Shown: in pieces, positions 1-8,406 of the stretch
Numbering within the stretch: position 1 is the stretch's first letter
Layout: the number at the start of each line of letters is the position of its first letter
The notes under the pieces: generated by a model
Databases searched by the model: none
The model's input: only the letters and a program-made list of their open reading frames with translations
Told to the model about the DNA's origin: nothing
Program-made: the position numbers and the translations under genes
Origin: Arthrobacter sp. UNC362MFTsu5.1
GTDB lineage: Bacteria > Actinomycetota > Actinomycetes > Actinomycetales > Micrococcaceae
Assembly: GCF_000685965.1 (NCBI RefSeq)
Contig: NZ_JMLE01000003.1
Location: 62,001-126,000 of the forward strand
Direction of reading: 5' to 3'
DNA length: 64,000 nucleotides

Positions 1-295
1 CGCCGCCAGTGGCGCCCGCGGCCGCGCCCCCAGTGCGGGCTGAATCCAGAACCCGCCCCGACACCTCGACCACCGGCTCCATGCCGCCCCAGATGAGCTC
101 GGCTTTGCTGGAGAAGTAGCGGTACAGGCTCTTGCGTCCGATTCCGGCCTCGCGAGCGATGTCCTCCATGGAGGTCTGCTCGTAGCCGCGCTCGGCGAAC
201 AGCCGCAGCGCGATCGCGGCGACGGCGTCGGGATCAATCGTTACGGGGCGACCGGTGGAGCGAGGAACGGCGGTCTTCACATCATCCGAAGGCAT
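1..295 (-). CDS. TetR family transcriptional regulator, N-terminal part (cut by window edge)
   Basis: Ninety-eight codons are visible, reading from an ATG at 295 towards the window start, and the rest lies outside. The visible part has a typical TetR DNA-binding domain at residues about 25-70: a first helix around [20 protein letters not shown], then the helix-turn-helix [21 protein letters not shown]. The ligand-binding C-terminal domain is missing from the window. The gene diverges from the SDR dehydrogenase at 379, and a TGACAC-N3-GTGTCA palindrome lies between them, so it probably represses that dehydrogenase and itself. The ligand is unknown. Confidence 0.88.
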   Translation of the reverse strand, partial: MPSDDVKTAVPRSTGRPVTIDPDAVAAIALRLFAERGYEQTSMEDIAREAGIGRKSLYRYFSSKAELIWGGMEPVVEVSGRVLDSARTGGAAAGATGG

Positions 296-320
296 CCCAC
301 CAGTATTCACCCTTACGTAA

Positions 321-335
321 TGACACAGAGTGTCA
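321..335. promoter_or_regulatory. Palindromic operator between TetR gene and SDR gene
   Basis: TGACAC-AGA-GTGTCA is a perfect inverted repeat with 6-bp arms, extended by one more A/T pair on each side. It sits in the 83-bp divergent intergenic region, directly behind a second small palindrome, TTACGTAA (313-320). Position and symmetry fit a TetR-family operator; assigning it to the adjacent regulator is inference. Confidence 0.6.
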
Positions 336-378
336 TAAGGTGGATTCCACCTCAACAAGCAACATCTGGAAGGACATC

Positions 379-1158
379 ATGGGCAACGAAGCTACGTGGC
401 AGGAGACCACCACCGGCGGCCGGTTCGCCGGCAAAATCATCATTGTCACCGGCGCTGCCTCCGGCATCGGCCAGGCCACCGCCCTGCGCATCGCCAAGGA
501 AGGCGGCCGCGTCATCGCCGCCGACATCAGCAAGGAACGCCTGGACGCCCTGGTGGAAGAAAACAAAGGACTGGACCTTGTCCCCGTGGCCGGCGACATC
601 TCCACCGAAGAGACGGTGGCCGCCGTCGTCGCTGCCGCAGGGGGACGCGTCGACGCCCTGGCGAACGTCGCCGGCATCATGGACAACTTCGCCCCCATCC
701 ACGAAATCGACGACGACCTCTGGGACCGCGTCTTCCGGATCAACGTCACCGCCCTCATGCGCCTCACCCGCGCCGTGGTGCCGCTGATGCTCGACGCCGG
801 CACCGGCTCCGTGGTCAACGTCGCCTCCGAAGCCGGGCTGCGCGGGTCCGCTGCCGGCGCCGCGTACACCGCGTCCAAGCACGCCGTCGTAGGCCTGACC
901 AAGAACTCCGCCGTGATGTACGGGCCCAAAGGCCTGCGCTTCAACGCCGTGGCCCCCGGCCCCACCATCACCAACATCGTGGCGAACTGGGGATCCCAGC
1001 TCGCGGCCGAACGCCTCGGCCCGCTGATGCAGGCCACCGTCCCCACGCCCGCCACCGCGGCGCAGCTCGCCGCCTCCATCACTTTCCTCCTCAGTGACGA
1101 CGGCACCAACGTGAACGGCGCCATCCTCGCGTCTGACGGCGGCTGGTCGGCGCTGTAA
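379..1158 (+). CDS. Short-chain dehydrogenase/reductase (classical SDR)
   Basis: A 259-residue NAD(P)-dependent oxidoreductase of the classical SDR family. It has the Rossmann motif TGAASGIG near residue 24, NVAG around residue 100, the catalytic Ser in VNVASEAG, and the YTASK active-site Tyr/Lys near residue 165. Substrate is unknown. An in-frame GTG at 340 is possible, but the ATG at 379 has a GGAAGG Shine-Dalgarno site six bases upstream and gives the normal length for the family. The gene is divergent from a TetR regulator that probably controls it and is followed by a 16-bp hairpin of the dispersed repeat family. Confidence 0.88.
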   Translation: MGNEATWQETTTGGRFAGKIIIVTGAASGIGQATALRIAKEGGRVIAADISKERLDALVEENKGLDLVPVAGDISTEETVAAVVAAAGGRVDALANVAGIMDNFAPIHEIDDDLWDRVFRINVTALMRLTRAVVPLMLDAGTGSVVNVASEAGLRGSAAGAAYTASKHAVVGLTKNSAVMYGPKGLRFNAVAPGPTITNIVANWGSQLAAERLGPLMQATVPTPATAAQLAASITFLLSDDGTNVNGAILASDGGWSAL

Positions 1159-1178
1159 AGCACCTCACGCAAACTCAA

Positions 1179-1212
1179 GCGGACGACGGCGGGACATCCC
1201 GCCGTCGTCCGC
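1179..1212. repeat. Dispersed GC-rich hairpin, copy A (terminator-like)
   Basis: GCGGACGACGGCGGGA pairs perfectly with TCCCGCCGTCGTCCGC over 16 bp with a two-base loop (CA). It lies between the convergent ends of the SDR and esterase genes, so it may terminate both. There is no U-tract. Close relatives occur at 3295, 37729, 46198, 47238 and 49746. Confidence 0.8.
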
Positions 1213-1246
1213 TCATCTTCTGGCCCTGAATTCGTGCTGAGGGTTC

Positions 1247-2506
1247 TCAGCGCTGCTGTTCGGCCATCCACTTCCACAGGCTGACACCTTGGTGCGACGG
1301 GTCGTTGCGGGCGGGGTAGATCCACGACCAGTGCCCGGGGAAGTTGTACCCGTCCCAAGTGACGTTCTGGTACAGGCTCATGATCGACCCGGGGATCAGC
1401 TCATGGGCATGCACGGTATTGGCCTGCGGGTCGACGGTTGTGTCGTCGGCGGAGGTGATCAGCCAAGTAGGGGTATCGATCGCGGCAAGCTGCGCGTCGG
1501 GCACCAGGGGGCCGTTGGAGTTGAACGGGCCGACAACGGAACAGATTGGCACCGCGGAGGCGAAGGCGCTCGGGTTCTCGACCACCATCTTCAGTGTCAT
1601 GTAGCCGCCGTTGCTGCAACCCACCACGTGGATGCGGTCGCGGTCCACCGAGTGGGCCGCGCATACTTCCTCGATCACCGCCGAGATAAGAGGTGCGTAG
1701 CGGGGTCCATCCGCCAGCCAGTAGGCGGGGCACTGCGGGGCGACCACGTAGGCGCCGCCGAAGAGATCCTGTGCTTCGTCGGTCGTGAATCCGAGCGCGC
1801 CGCGATTGGCCCGGAGCGGGGTTTGGTTGTCGTAGTAGTTGTATCCGCCGGTCAGCAGTCCGCCTTCGCCGCCGCCGTGCAACCACACAATGAGTGGACG
1901 CTTCTGGGAGCGGCCCCGCTCCGGGGGAGTGAACAGGCGATAGTTGAGGCCGGAGGCCGCCACGTGGTGGGAGAAGGCATCCACTTCGGGGTCGATGAGG
2001 GCGCCCTGCGTGAAGGACTTGATCTGAGGCGCGGCCCTTCCGTGCTGGGGGAGTGGCTCGACCTGCGTGATGGTGTATTCGAGGTCAAGCATGACGTTGC
2101 GGCCGGCGCTCCCTATGTAACCCAGGGTGGCGCCGCCCAGGACGCCCTCGCCGTGCTCGAGTTCGAGGACAATGCGACCACGGTTGTCAGCCCGCGCCGC
2201 GGTCACGGTCCGGTCCATGTCGTACGCCAAGGTTCCAGTCAGGGGGTTGGTGCCGCGAGCGTGGACGTTGAATGCGGTGGTGGGCAGATCGCCCTCCTTC
2301 ACGCCGCCCTGTCGGGAGGCGTCGATGGTCACCGAGGTGACCTGCTCCCCGCTGTCGAGCACGTCCGCGTGAAGGGTGAAGGGCACGGTGCCAGCGGACG
2401 GGCTGTTGGCTTCACCGGCGGCGAAGGCCGCGGTCGGAGCGAGGCCGGCGACCGCGACGGCGGTGCCAGCGGCCAGAAACGTGCGGCGGGACATAGGGGT
2501 GATCAA
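1247..2506 (-). CDS. Exported alpha/beta-hydrolase esterase with Ig-like N-terminal domain (EstA-like)
   Basis: A 419-residue secreted serine hydrolase. The chosen TTG start has AAAGGAG six bases upstream, while the ATG four codons further in lies 18 bases from that site. The N-terminus has a twin-arginine signal (MSRRTFLAAG, hydrophobic core, AAFA cleavage region). Residues about 35-165 form a beta-rich Ig-like domain as in EstA, and the rest is an alpha/beta hydrolase with the oxyanion strip WLHGGGEGG (208-216), nucleophile elbow GCSNGG (Ser near 298), acid Asp in SADDTTVD (about 353) and His in FPGHWSW (about 391). It may act on PHB-like, feruloyl or other esters. It is divergent from a MarR gene across two inverted repeats. 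Confidence 0.85.
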   Translation of the reverse strand: MITPMSRRTFLAAGTAVAVAGLAPTAAFAAGEANSPSAGTVPFTLHADVLDSGEQVTSVTIDASRQGGVKEGDLPTTAFNVHARGTNPLTGTLAYDMDRTVTAARADNRGRIVLELEHGEGVLGGATLGYIGSAGRNVMLDLEYTITQVEPLPQHGRAAPQIKSFTQGALIDPEVDAFSHHVAASGLNYRLFTPPERGRSQKRPLIVWLHGGGEGGLLTGGYNYYDNQTPLRANRGALGFTTDEAQDLFGGAYVVAPQCPAYWLADGPRYAPLISAVIEEVCAAHSVDRDRIHVVGCSNGGYMTLKMVVENPSAFASAVPICSVVGPFNSNGPLVPDAQLAAIDTPTWLITSADDTTVDPQANTVHAHELIPGSIMSLYQNVTWDGYNFPGHWSWIYPARNDPSHQGVSLWKWMAEQQR

Positions 2507-2609
2507 TGGGAACTCCTTTGTTCGGATGCGGCATGGGTAGATCTGGTGGATTCGAGAATCGTGGGGCAAGGCCGCCCCACGGCCTCGAGGTGACGAGACT
2601 AACACCGGG

Positions 2610-2643
2610 TTGTTTAGCTGTAAACAAGTTTGCTCATAAACTT
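2610..2643. promoter_or_regulatory. Two tandem inverted repeats, probable MarR operators
   Basis: TTGTTTA-N4-TAAACAA (2610-2627) and AAGTTT-N6-AAACTT (2626-2643) are both perfect and overlap by two bases. They are AT-rich islands in an otherwise GC-rich region, placed between the divergent esterase and MarR genes. This is the expected place for a MarR regulator to repress both promoters. Confidence 0.65.
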
Positions 2644-2851
2644 CTCGGTTGCGTGCCCGTAACGGGGCAAGCCGGGTGACAATGGAAACTCCTTCGCATA
2701 GGAATCAGCGAGACCTGAACTCCGCTATCAGCAAGAGGGGAAAACCATCGAGAAGCACGACCGGCCGAGTCCGCTCACTCCACCTGGGGCTGTCAGGGAA
2801 CCGCTAACCGGGTCCATAGACCCGGAGAACTTCACGCCAAGACTTCTGGCG

Positions 2852-3265
2852 TTGCTGTCCAACGCTCTTGTTTGGCGAGAGTCGCAGGAGCTCCGGCGAC
2901 AATTCCAGCTGGGTACAAATGATTGGCGAGTCATCTCGGCCCTGGCCAGTCGCCCCGGCGCATCAGCAACAGAGGTTACTGAATTTCTCGGACTCAACAA
3001 GGCCGTCGTTTCTAAGAGCGTCAACACCTTGCTCGAACGTCAGCTGTTGCTGCTGATCGACGGGCCGCGCGGCTCACGGCCCATGTACCTGACTCAAGCG
3101 GGCGCGGAGATGCACGACGCCATGCTTCCCATCTCAATGCGCGGACAAGAGATCATTCTGGCCGATCTCTCCAGCGGCGAGGTCGAGCAACTCAATCTCT
3201 TACTGCGGCGCATGCTCGAAAAAGCCCGGGAGCTGCAGCCGCTCGAGAACGAGGCGAACCTCTGA
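2852..3265 (+). CDS. MarR family transcriptional regulator
   Basis: At least 137 residues with a MarR winged-helix fold: GTNDWRVISALASRPGASATEVTEFLGLNKAVVSKSV for the helix-turn-helix, then the wing around LIDGPRGSRPMYLT and a C-terminal dimerisation helix. The TTG at 2852 is the only canonical start in frame, but it has no good ribosome site and cuts into the first helix of the fold. The frame stays open upstream to 2702 with protein-like sequence (SIDPENFTPRLLALLSNAL), so the real start may be a non-canonical ATC at 2747, which follows GAGGGG. It probably controls the divergent esterase. Confidence 0.8.
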   Translation: MLSNALVWRESQELRRQFQLGTNDWRVISALASRPGASATEVTEFLGLNKAVVSKSVNTLLERQLLLLIDGPRGSRPMYLTQAGAEMHDAMLPISMRGQEIILADLSSGEVEQLNLLLRRMLEKARELQPLENEANL

Positions 3266-3294
3266 ATCGCAGCATGCACCACTAAACGCAAGCC

Positions 3295-3322
3295 GACGAC
3301 GGCGGGAGGTCCCGCCGTCGTC
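3295..3322. repeat. Dispersed GC-rich hairpin, copy B
   Basis: GACGACGGCGGGA pairs with TCCCGCCGTCGTC (13 bp, loop GG), placed just after the MarR gene and before a small membrane protein gene. Same family as copy A, and also lacking a U-tract. Confidence 0.8.
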
Positions 3323-3368
3323 CCTCCAGGCCCAGGCGGCAGGAAGAAGCCCCGCTAGACTCGCCTGC

Positions 3369-3674
3369 ATGGGGGAAAACAACGCATCCGGGGACCATGG
3401 AATACCGAAGCCGGCCCGAATCTCTGCTGCCATCCTGCCCGTGGTGGGGCTTATTGCGGTGCTGGTGGGTTGCTTCGTGGCATGGAACAACGCCAATGCC
3501 ACTTTCGGCTGGTTCGCCTACGCTCCGCTGAGCAACGAGGTCTTCACCGGGAACGGCATCGCGTTCGTCAGTCAAGGGACGCAGATCGGCTTGGCGGTCG
3601 CAGTCACCGGACTGCTCGTCCTGGCGTTCTGGGCCGGATACAGAATCGGTGGAAACGCCAAGCCGACGAACTGA
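3369..3674 (+). CDS. Small membrane protein, two transmembrane segments
   Basis: A 101-residue protein of unknown function. After a short polar N-terminus it has a hydrophobic helix at about 20-42 (AAILPVVGLIAVLVGCFVAW), a loop of about 30 residues rich in Gly, Phe and Asn, and a second helix at about 72-93 (IGLAVAVTGLLVLAFWAGY), ending in a short polar tail. No enzymatic motif is visible. It stands alone between two unrelated transcription units. Confidence 0.6.
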   Translation: MGENNASGDHGIPKPARISAAILPVVGLIAVLVGCFVAWNNANATFGWFAYAPLSNEVFTGNGIAFVSQGTQIGLAVAVTGLLVLAFWAGYRIGGNAKPTN

Positions 3675-4035
3675 GCGAACCGTAGCCCTTCCGTTTCGGG
3701 GGCAGCTACTAAAATCCGTTCAGCTTCGAGCGCCGCTGCCGGGGACTTTCTGCTGAGATGCGCTCCCGCCAAGCGGGCGCTTGCTGCCCGACGCCGCCCA
3801 GGCCCTTGACGGGGCCAGCCGCGGGGCCCTGGCCGGTTCCAACGACCGCGACGACATCAGAGCGCCCAAAATTGTAGCGCAACAATTTTTTGTCCAAAAC
3901 GCTTGTGACCTGCGTCATTGGAGCGCTACAGTTTTCCTCAGCCCTAGTTTGTATTGACATATGTACGTCAGAACATGAGGGATTTCTGGTCACTCCACCT
4001 GCATCAGTCCAACGAAGAACTTTCAGGAGAAGCAC
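3675..4035. promoter_or_regulatory. Upstream region of the sugar ABC operon with two LacI-like operators and a third dyad
   Basis: This gene-free 361 bp holds two related 18-mers: AATTGTAGCGCAACAATT at 3870-3887 and CATTGGAGCGCTACAGTT at 3916-3933, exactly 46 bp apart and both centred on CG as LacI-family operators are. A separate dyad TGAC-N8-GTCA occurs at 3955-3970, suitable for the downstream GntR-type regulator. An AGGAG site lies about six bases before the first gene. Which regulator binds which site is inference. Confidence 0.55.
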
Positions 4036-5034
4036 ATGAACAAACTCGCCAAGACCGCCGCCATCAGCGCCGTGGCCGCCCTCGCACTCGCCGGTTGCTC
4101 GGCAGCAGGGGCCGGCACGGAATCGGGCAGCGCGGGCAAGGAAAAGATCGGCATTGCCCTCCCGGCCGGCAACCAGACCTTCTGGACGGGATGGCAGAAC
4201 GCAGCCCGCGACGCCGCCGCGAAGCTCGGGGTGGAAGCCTCCTTCTCCGACGCGAAGGGTGACGCCAACACCCAGAACGACCAGGTCAACAGCCTGCTCG
4301 TCGGCGGCGCGAAGGGCATCATCATCGCTTCCGTGGACCCCAAGGCCAACGCCTCGGTGGCCCAGGCGGCCTCCGACGCCGACGCCGTCCTGATCACCGG
4401 CAACCGCACCCTGGAAGTTCCGTACGGCGGGCTGGAGGGCGCCAACCCCCGCGTCCACGTCGGCTTCAACGACGTCGCCATCGGCAAGATGCAGGGCGAA
4501 CTGGTGGTCCAGGCCTGCAAGGACATCAACCCCTGCCAGGTAGTGCTGCAGGAAGGAACTCTGGGGTCCACCCCGCAGATCGAACGGTCGGCGGGCCTCA
4601 TGGAAGGCATCAAGGGGGCAGCCAACGTCAAGATCATCGACAAGCAGTCCAACGACTTCGACCCCACCAAAGCGGTCGAGGTCACCCAGACCCTCCTGCA
4701 GAAGCACCCCAAGGTGGACATCATGCTGGCCCAGACTGACCCGGAGGCCGTCGCCGCCGCCCGAGTCATCAAGGAGCAGGGCCGCCAGGACGGCATCAAG
4801 GTGATCGGCATCGGGGGAAGCATCGAAGGCACCGCGGCAGTGCAGTCCGGTGAACTGTACGGAACCGTCTGGGTGTCCGCGAAGCAGGACGCCACTGCCG
4901 CCGTCGAAACGCTGGTGAAGATCCTCCGCAAGGAACAGGTCACGACGGCGACGCTTGGCGACCGCCCCACCGTTGAGGTTTCCGCCGTCAAGGTGACGAA
5001 GGAAAACGTCGGCCAGTACCCGGGCGAGTGGTGA
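4036..5034 (+). CDS. Sugar ABC transporter substrate-binding lipoprotein (RbsB-like)
   Basis: A 332-residue periplasmic-binding-protein type 1 lipoprotein that captures a sugar or polyol outside the membrane. A lipoprotein signal with lipobox LAGC ends at about residue 21. The mature part starts like the RbsB group (EKIGIALPAGNQTFWTGWQNA) and continues with the alternating Rossmann-like halves of that family, for example GGAKGIIIASVDPKA and VDIMLAQTDPEAVAAARVIKEQG. It is the first gene of an import operon and its stop overlaps the GTG of the ATPase gene. The substrate cannot be read from the sequence. Confidence 0.9.
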   Translation: MNKLAKTAAISAVAALALAGCSAAGAGTESGSAGKEKIGIALPAGNQTFWTGWQNAARDAAAKLGVEASFSDAKGDANTQNDQVNSLLVGGAKGIIIASVDPKANASVAQAASDADAVLITGNRTLEVPYGGLEGANPRVHVGFNDVAIGKMQGELVVQACKDINPCQVVLQEGTLGSTPQIERSAGLMEGIKGAANVKIIDKQSNDFDPTKAVEVTQTLLQKHPKVDIMLAQTDPEAVAAARVIKEQGRQDGIKVIGIGGSIEGTAAVQSGELYGTVWVSAKQDATAAVETLVKILRKEQVTTATLGDRPTVEVSAVKVTKENVGQYPGEW

Positions 5035-6569
5035 CACCCGTGCCTGCCACAACAGAAACACCCCGTGTGTCGGCGAAGGGCATCCGTAAGCTCTTCGCCG
5101 GCGTGCCGGCCCTCAAGGGAATCGATCTTGACCTGTACGCCGGTGAAGTAGTCGGCCTGCTCGGCGAAAACGGCGCAGGCAAATCGACTCTGATCAAGGT
5201 TCTCTCCGGCGTCTACCGGCCCGACGGCGGCACCATCGTCATCAACGGCACGGACACCCACTTCAAGGAACCCTCCGAGGCCCTCGCCGCCGGCATCGCC
5301 ACCGTTCACCAGCACTCCATGCTGGCGGACAACCTCACCGTCGCCGAGAACCTGGTGCTGGGCAAGGAACCCGGCACCAAGGGCGCGAACTTCTGGATCC
5401 GCAAGCGCGAAACCCTGCGCCGGGCCCAGGAACTCGTGGACCGCTCCGGCATCGAGCTGCCCCTCAAAACCCTGGCCGGCGACCTCACCGTTGCCCAGCG
5501 CCAGCGGGTCGAGATCCTCAAGGCCTCCAGCGAGGCGGGAACCTTGATCATCCTGGATGAGCCCACGGCGGCCCTGAACCCGGACGAAGTGGACGAACTG
5601 TTCGACGTCATCCGCAAGCTCAAAGCCCAGGGGATCCCCGTGCTTTATGTGAGCCACCGGCTTGATGAAATCCCCCGGATCTGTGACCGCGTGGTGGTGC
5701 TGCGTGACGGGTCCTACGCCGGTGAACTGGACAAGGAACACTCCGTGCCGGATGAAATCATCCCGCTGCTGGTGGGCCGCCAGATCACTGACCTGTTCCC
5801 CGAGCTGCCGGAAGTCCGTCCCGAGCCGGTCCTGGAAGTTAGGGGTGTGTCCGGGAAGCGGGCCCGCGATGTCAGCTTCACCGTCCACGCCGGTGAAATC
5901 CTCGGCATTACCGGCGCCATCGGCGCGGGCCAGCGGAACATTGCACGCATCATCTTCGGTGCGGACAACGGCCGCGGAACCATGACGCTGAAGGGCAAGG
6001 CGCTCCCGCACGGGCGGCCCGACCTCGCGACGGCGGCCGGGATCGGGTACGTGTCCGGAGACCGCAAAACGGACGGACTGATCCCGTCCCTGTCTGTCTG
6101 GCGGAACGCCACGCTGGTCAAGGCCCACGGCCTGGGCCGTCTGGGGATCATCAACCCCCGGGCGGAGAAGAAGATCGGCTTGGACCTGATCCGCAAATTC
6201 GACGTACGGTCGGCCAGCCCCAACCAGGAGATCGTCACCCTCAGCGGCGGCAACCAGCAAAAGGCCCTCCTGGCCCGCTGGGCAGCCATCTCCCCGAAGC
6301 TGCTGATCCTGGACGAGCCCACGCTCGGCGTCGACGTCGGTGCACGCCGGGAAATCTACGACCAGATCGTGGAGCTGACCGCAACGGGCATGGCCGTCAT
6401 CATCGTCTCGGCGGATCAGGCCGAGCTGCAGGGCATGAGCCACCGGGTCCTCGTCTTTGACGAAGGCCGCGTCGTGGCGGAAATGAGTGGCAAGGACGCC
6501 ACGGAAGAAGCCGTTCTCCGGGCCCGCATGGCGGCCGAAGAACACCTCAAGCAGGGAGCAAAGCAATGA
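5031..6569 (+). CDS. Sugar ABC transporter ATPase, duplicated nucleotide-binding domains (RbsA/MglA-like)
   Basis: A 512-residue ATPase with two fused ABC domains, as in ribose, galactose and xylose importers. Domain 1 has Walker A GENGAGKST, a degenerate signature near TVAQRQRVEI and Walker B LIILDEPTAAL. Domain 2 has a degenerate Walker A (GAIGAGQRN) but an intact signature LSGGNQQKALLARW and Walker B LLILDEPTLGVD; this asymmetry is normal for the family. The GTG at 5031 overlaps the previous stop by four bases; a GTG at 5028 is an alternative. The gene ends in a four-base ATGA overlap with the permease gene. Confidence 0.9.
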   Translation: MTPVPATTETPRVSAKGIRKLFAGVPALKGIDLDLYAGEVVGLLGENGAGKSTLIKVLSGVYRPDGGTIVINGTDTHFKEPSEALAAGIATVHQHSMLADNLTVAENLVLGKEPGTKGANFWIRKRETLRRAQELVDRSGIELPLKTLAGDLTVAQRQRVEILKASSEAGTLIILDEPTAALNPDEVDELFDVIRKLKAQGIPVLYVSHRLDEIPRICDRVVVLRDGSYAGELDKEHSVPDEIIPLLVGRQITDLFPELPEVRPEPVLEVRGVSGKRARDVSFTVHAGEILGITGAIGAGQRNIARIIFGADNGRGTMTLKGKALPHGRPDLATAAGIGYVSGDRKTDGLIPSLSVWRNATLVKAHGLGRLGIINPRAEKKIGLDLIRKFDVRSASPNQEIVTLSGGNQQKALLARWAAISPKLLILDEPTLGVDVGARREIYDQIVELTATGMAVIIVSADQAELQGMSHRVLVFDEGRVVAEMSGKDATEEAVLRARMAAEEHLKQGAKQ

Positions 6570-7573
6570 CCATCCAATCCACGGCACCCGCTGCCACACC
6601 AACCGGGGCGCAGCTGCCAAAGTCGTCCTCCCGGCCTAACTGGACCAAGCAGATTCGTCCCGTTCTTCGCCGCAACGGCCTCATTATTTTCTTCGGCGTC
6701 CTGCTGCTGGTCTTTGCGGCGGTCCGTCCGGAGTTCCTGTCCGAGGGCAACATCCGCAACATCCTCCTCAGCGCGTCCGTGATCGGCATCCTGGCCATCG
6801 GCCAGACCGTGGTGATGCTCACCGGCGGGTTCGACCTCGCCGTCGCCCGCACCGCCGTCGTCGCCGGAATGGTGGTTGGTCTGGTGAGTCCCCTCGGGAT
6901 GTTCCCGGCCATCGCCCTGGCCGTACTGTCCTCCATCATTGTTGGACTGGTCAGCGGAACCCTGATCTCCAGGGCCAAGGTCAACCCGTTCGTCGTCACC
7001 CTGGGCATGTACACGATCCTGACGTCCGTGGCACTGCTGATCAACGACGGCGGCTCCGTCAGCAAGCTTCCGGGCTGGCTCACCGGCTTGACGTCGCTGA
7101 AGATCATGGGCGTTTCCAGCATCGTGTTCTGGTTCATCGGCATCGCCATCGCAGCCCACATCGTCCTCGCCCACACGCGCTTCGGACGCCACATCTACGC
7201 AGTGGGCGGAAACTTCGAGGCCAGCCGGCTGGCGGGCATCAAGGTCAACAAGGTCCTGACCATCGCCTACATTGTCTGCGCCCTGTGCGCCGGCATCGCC
7301 GGCATCCTCCTGACCGCCCGGCTCCAGACTGCCTCCCCGGTGGCCCTCCCGGGAGCCGAACTGGATGCGATCGCCGCGGTTATCATTGGCGGCACCCGGC
7401 TCAGCGGTGGCTTTGGATCCGTCCCGCGGACCATCGTCGGAGTCCTCATTCTCGCGTCACTGTCCAGCGGCCTTGTGCTCCTCGGGGTCGCTGCCTACTG
7501 GCAGGGCATGGTCAAGGGCGCAGTCATCATCCTTGCGGTCGCCGTCGACGTTATCTTCAACAAACGGAACTAA
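6566..7573 (+). CDS. Sugar ABC transporter permease (RbsC-like)
   Basis: A 335-residue inner-membrane permease with about eight to ten hydrophobic helices, belonging to the branched-chain/ribose permease superfamily. Typical segments are ILAIGQTVVMLTGGFDLAV near the N-terminus, the cytoplasmic coupling region FGRHIYAVGGNFEASRLAGI, and LPGAELDAIAAVIIGGTRLSGG. It forms the channel for the sugar taken up by the binding protein at 4036 and powered by the ATPase at 5031. Translation is coupled by the ATGA overlap, and a strong 12-bp hairpin follows the stop. Confidence 0.9.
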   Translation: MTIQSTAPAATPTGAQLPKSSSRPNWTKQIRPVLRRNGLIIFFGVLLLVFAAVRPEFLSEGNIRNILLSASVIGILAIGQTVVMLTGGFDLAVARTAVVAGMVVGLVSPLGMFPAIALAVLSSIIVGLVSGTLISRAKVNPFVVTLGMYTILTSVALLINDGGSVSKLPGWLTGLTSLKIMGVSSIVFWFIGIAIAAHIVLAHTRFGRHIYAVGGNFEASRLAGIKVNKVLTIAYIVCALCAGIAGILLTARLQTASPVALPGAELDAIAAVIIGGTRLSGGFGSVPRTIVGVLILASLSSGLVLLGVAAYWQGMVKGAVIILAVAVDVIFNKRN

Positions 7574-7580
7574 ACACGCT

Positions 7581-7610
7581 GGTGCCGGCGGCAACACGGC
7601 CGCCGGCACC
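7581..7610 (+). terminator. Hairpin after sugar ABC operon
   Basis: GGTGCCGGCGGC pairs perfectly with GCCGCCGGCACC over 12 bp around a six-base loop, immediately after the permease stop and before the regulator gene. No U-tract follows, so it may attenuate rather than fully terminate. Confidence 0.6.
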
Positions 7611-7652
7611 ACCTCTCCCAACCACCGGAACGCTGGACCAAGGAGCCACCCC

Positions 7653-8389
7653 ATGCCGTCCCTGGACCTGCGTGTCGACCGCAATTCGCCCGTCCCGCTC
7701 TACCGGCAGGTGGCATCGGGCATAGAAGCCGCCATCCACGACGGGCGCCTGGCCCGGGGTCAGCGGCTGGAGAGCGAACTCGCCCTCGCCGCAACGCTGC
7801 GGCTTTCCCGGCCCACCATGCGCCAGGCCATGGACGAGCTTGTCCGCCAGGGACTGCTGGTCCGCAAACGAGGCGTAGGAACGCAGGTGGTTGCCGGTCC
7901 CATCCGCCGCGCCATTGATCTCACGAGCCTTTTTGACGACCTCACGGGCAGCGGGCGCACACCGGCGACGGAAGTCATCTCCTTCTCGCACGGGCCGGCC
8001 GCACCACAGATCCAGGAAACCCTCCAGCTTCCGCCCCGGTCCTCCGTCTACCACGTCATCAGGCTCCGCTCCGTTGGCGGGGAGCCGCTTTCCCTGATGG
8101 AGAACTGGATCGCTGGCACCATCCCCTGCATCACCCCGGCGCTCCTCGAGGTGAATGGCTGTACGGACTCCTGCGCGGGGCCGGCATCAATCTGCGGGTC
8201 GCGAGCCAGAGCATCGGCGCCACCACATCGGACGCGCGGCAGGCCGGGCTCCTGGGTGTCACCCCGGGCAGCGCCCTCGTCACCATGCAGCGCACAGCGT
8301 CCGACGACAACGGCCGCGCCATCGAAACCGGCCGGCATCTCTACCGGGCCGACTCGTACACCTTCGACGTGACGCTTGTTCAGCGGTGA
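7653..8389 (+). pseudogene. GntR/HutC family regulator disrupted by a frameshift
   Basis: The first 168 codons encode a winged-helix GntR domain (RQVASGIEAAIHDGRLARGQ, SRPTMRQAMDELVRQGLLV) and the start of a UTRA ligand domain. Around 8157 the reading frame breaks. The rest of the UTRA domain, ending YRADSYTFDVTLVQR and a stop at 8387, continues in another frame beginning LYGLLRGAGINLRVASQ. Restoring one G in the AATGGCTGT stretch would give EVNGLYGLL and rejoin both parts, so a single-base deletion (or a sequencing error) is the likely cause. An AGGAG site precedes the ATG. It presumably regulated the sugar ABC operon. Confidence 0.8.
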
Positions 8390-8406
8390 TTAACTATCCG
8401 TCCTGA

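Noticed and set aside
4023..6620. 865-codon open frame on the minus strand
   Set aside because: It is antisense to the binding-protein and ATPase genes of the sugar importer and has the Gly/Ala/His-rich, motif-free composition of a mirror frame in GC-rich coding DNA.
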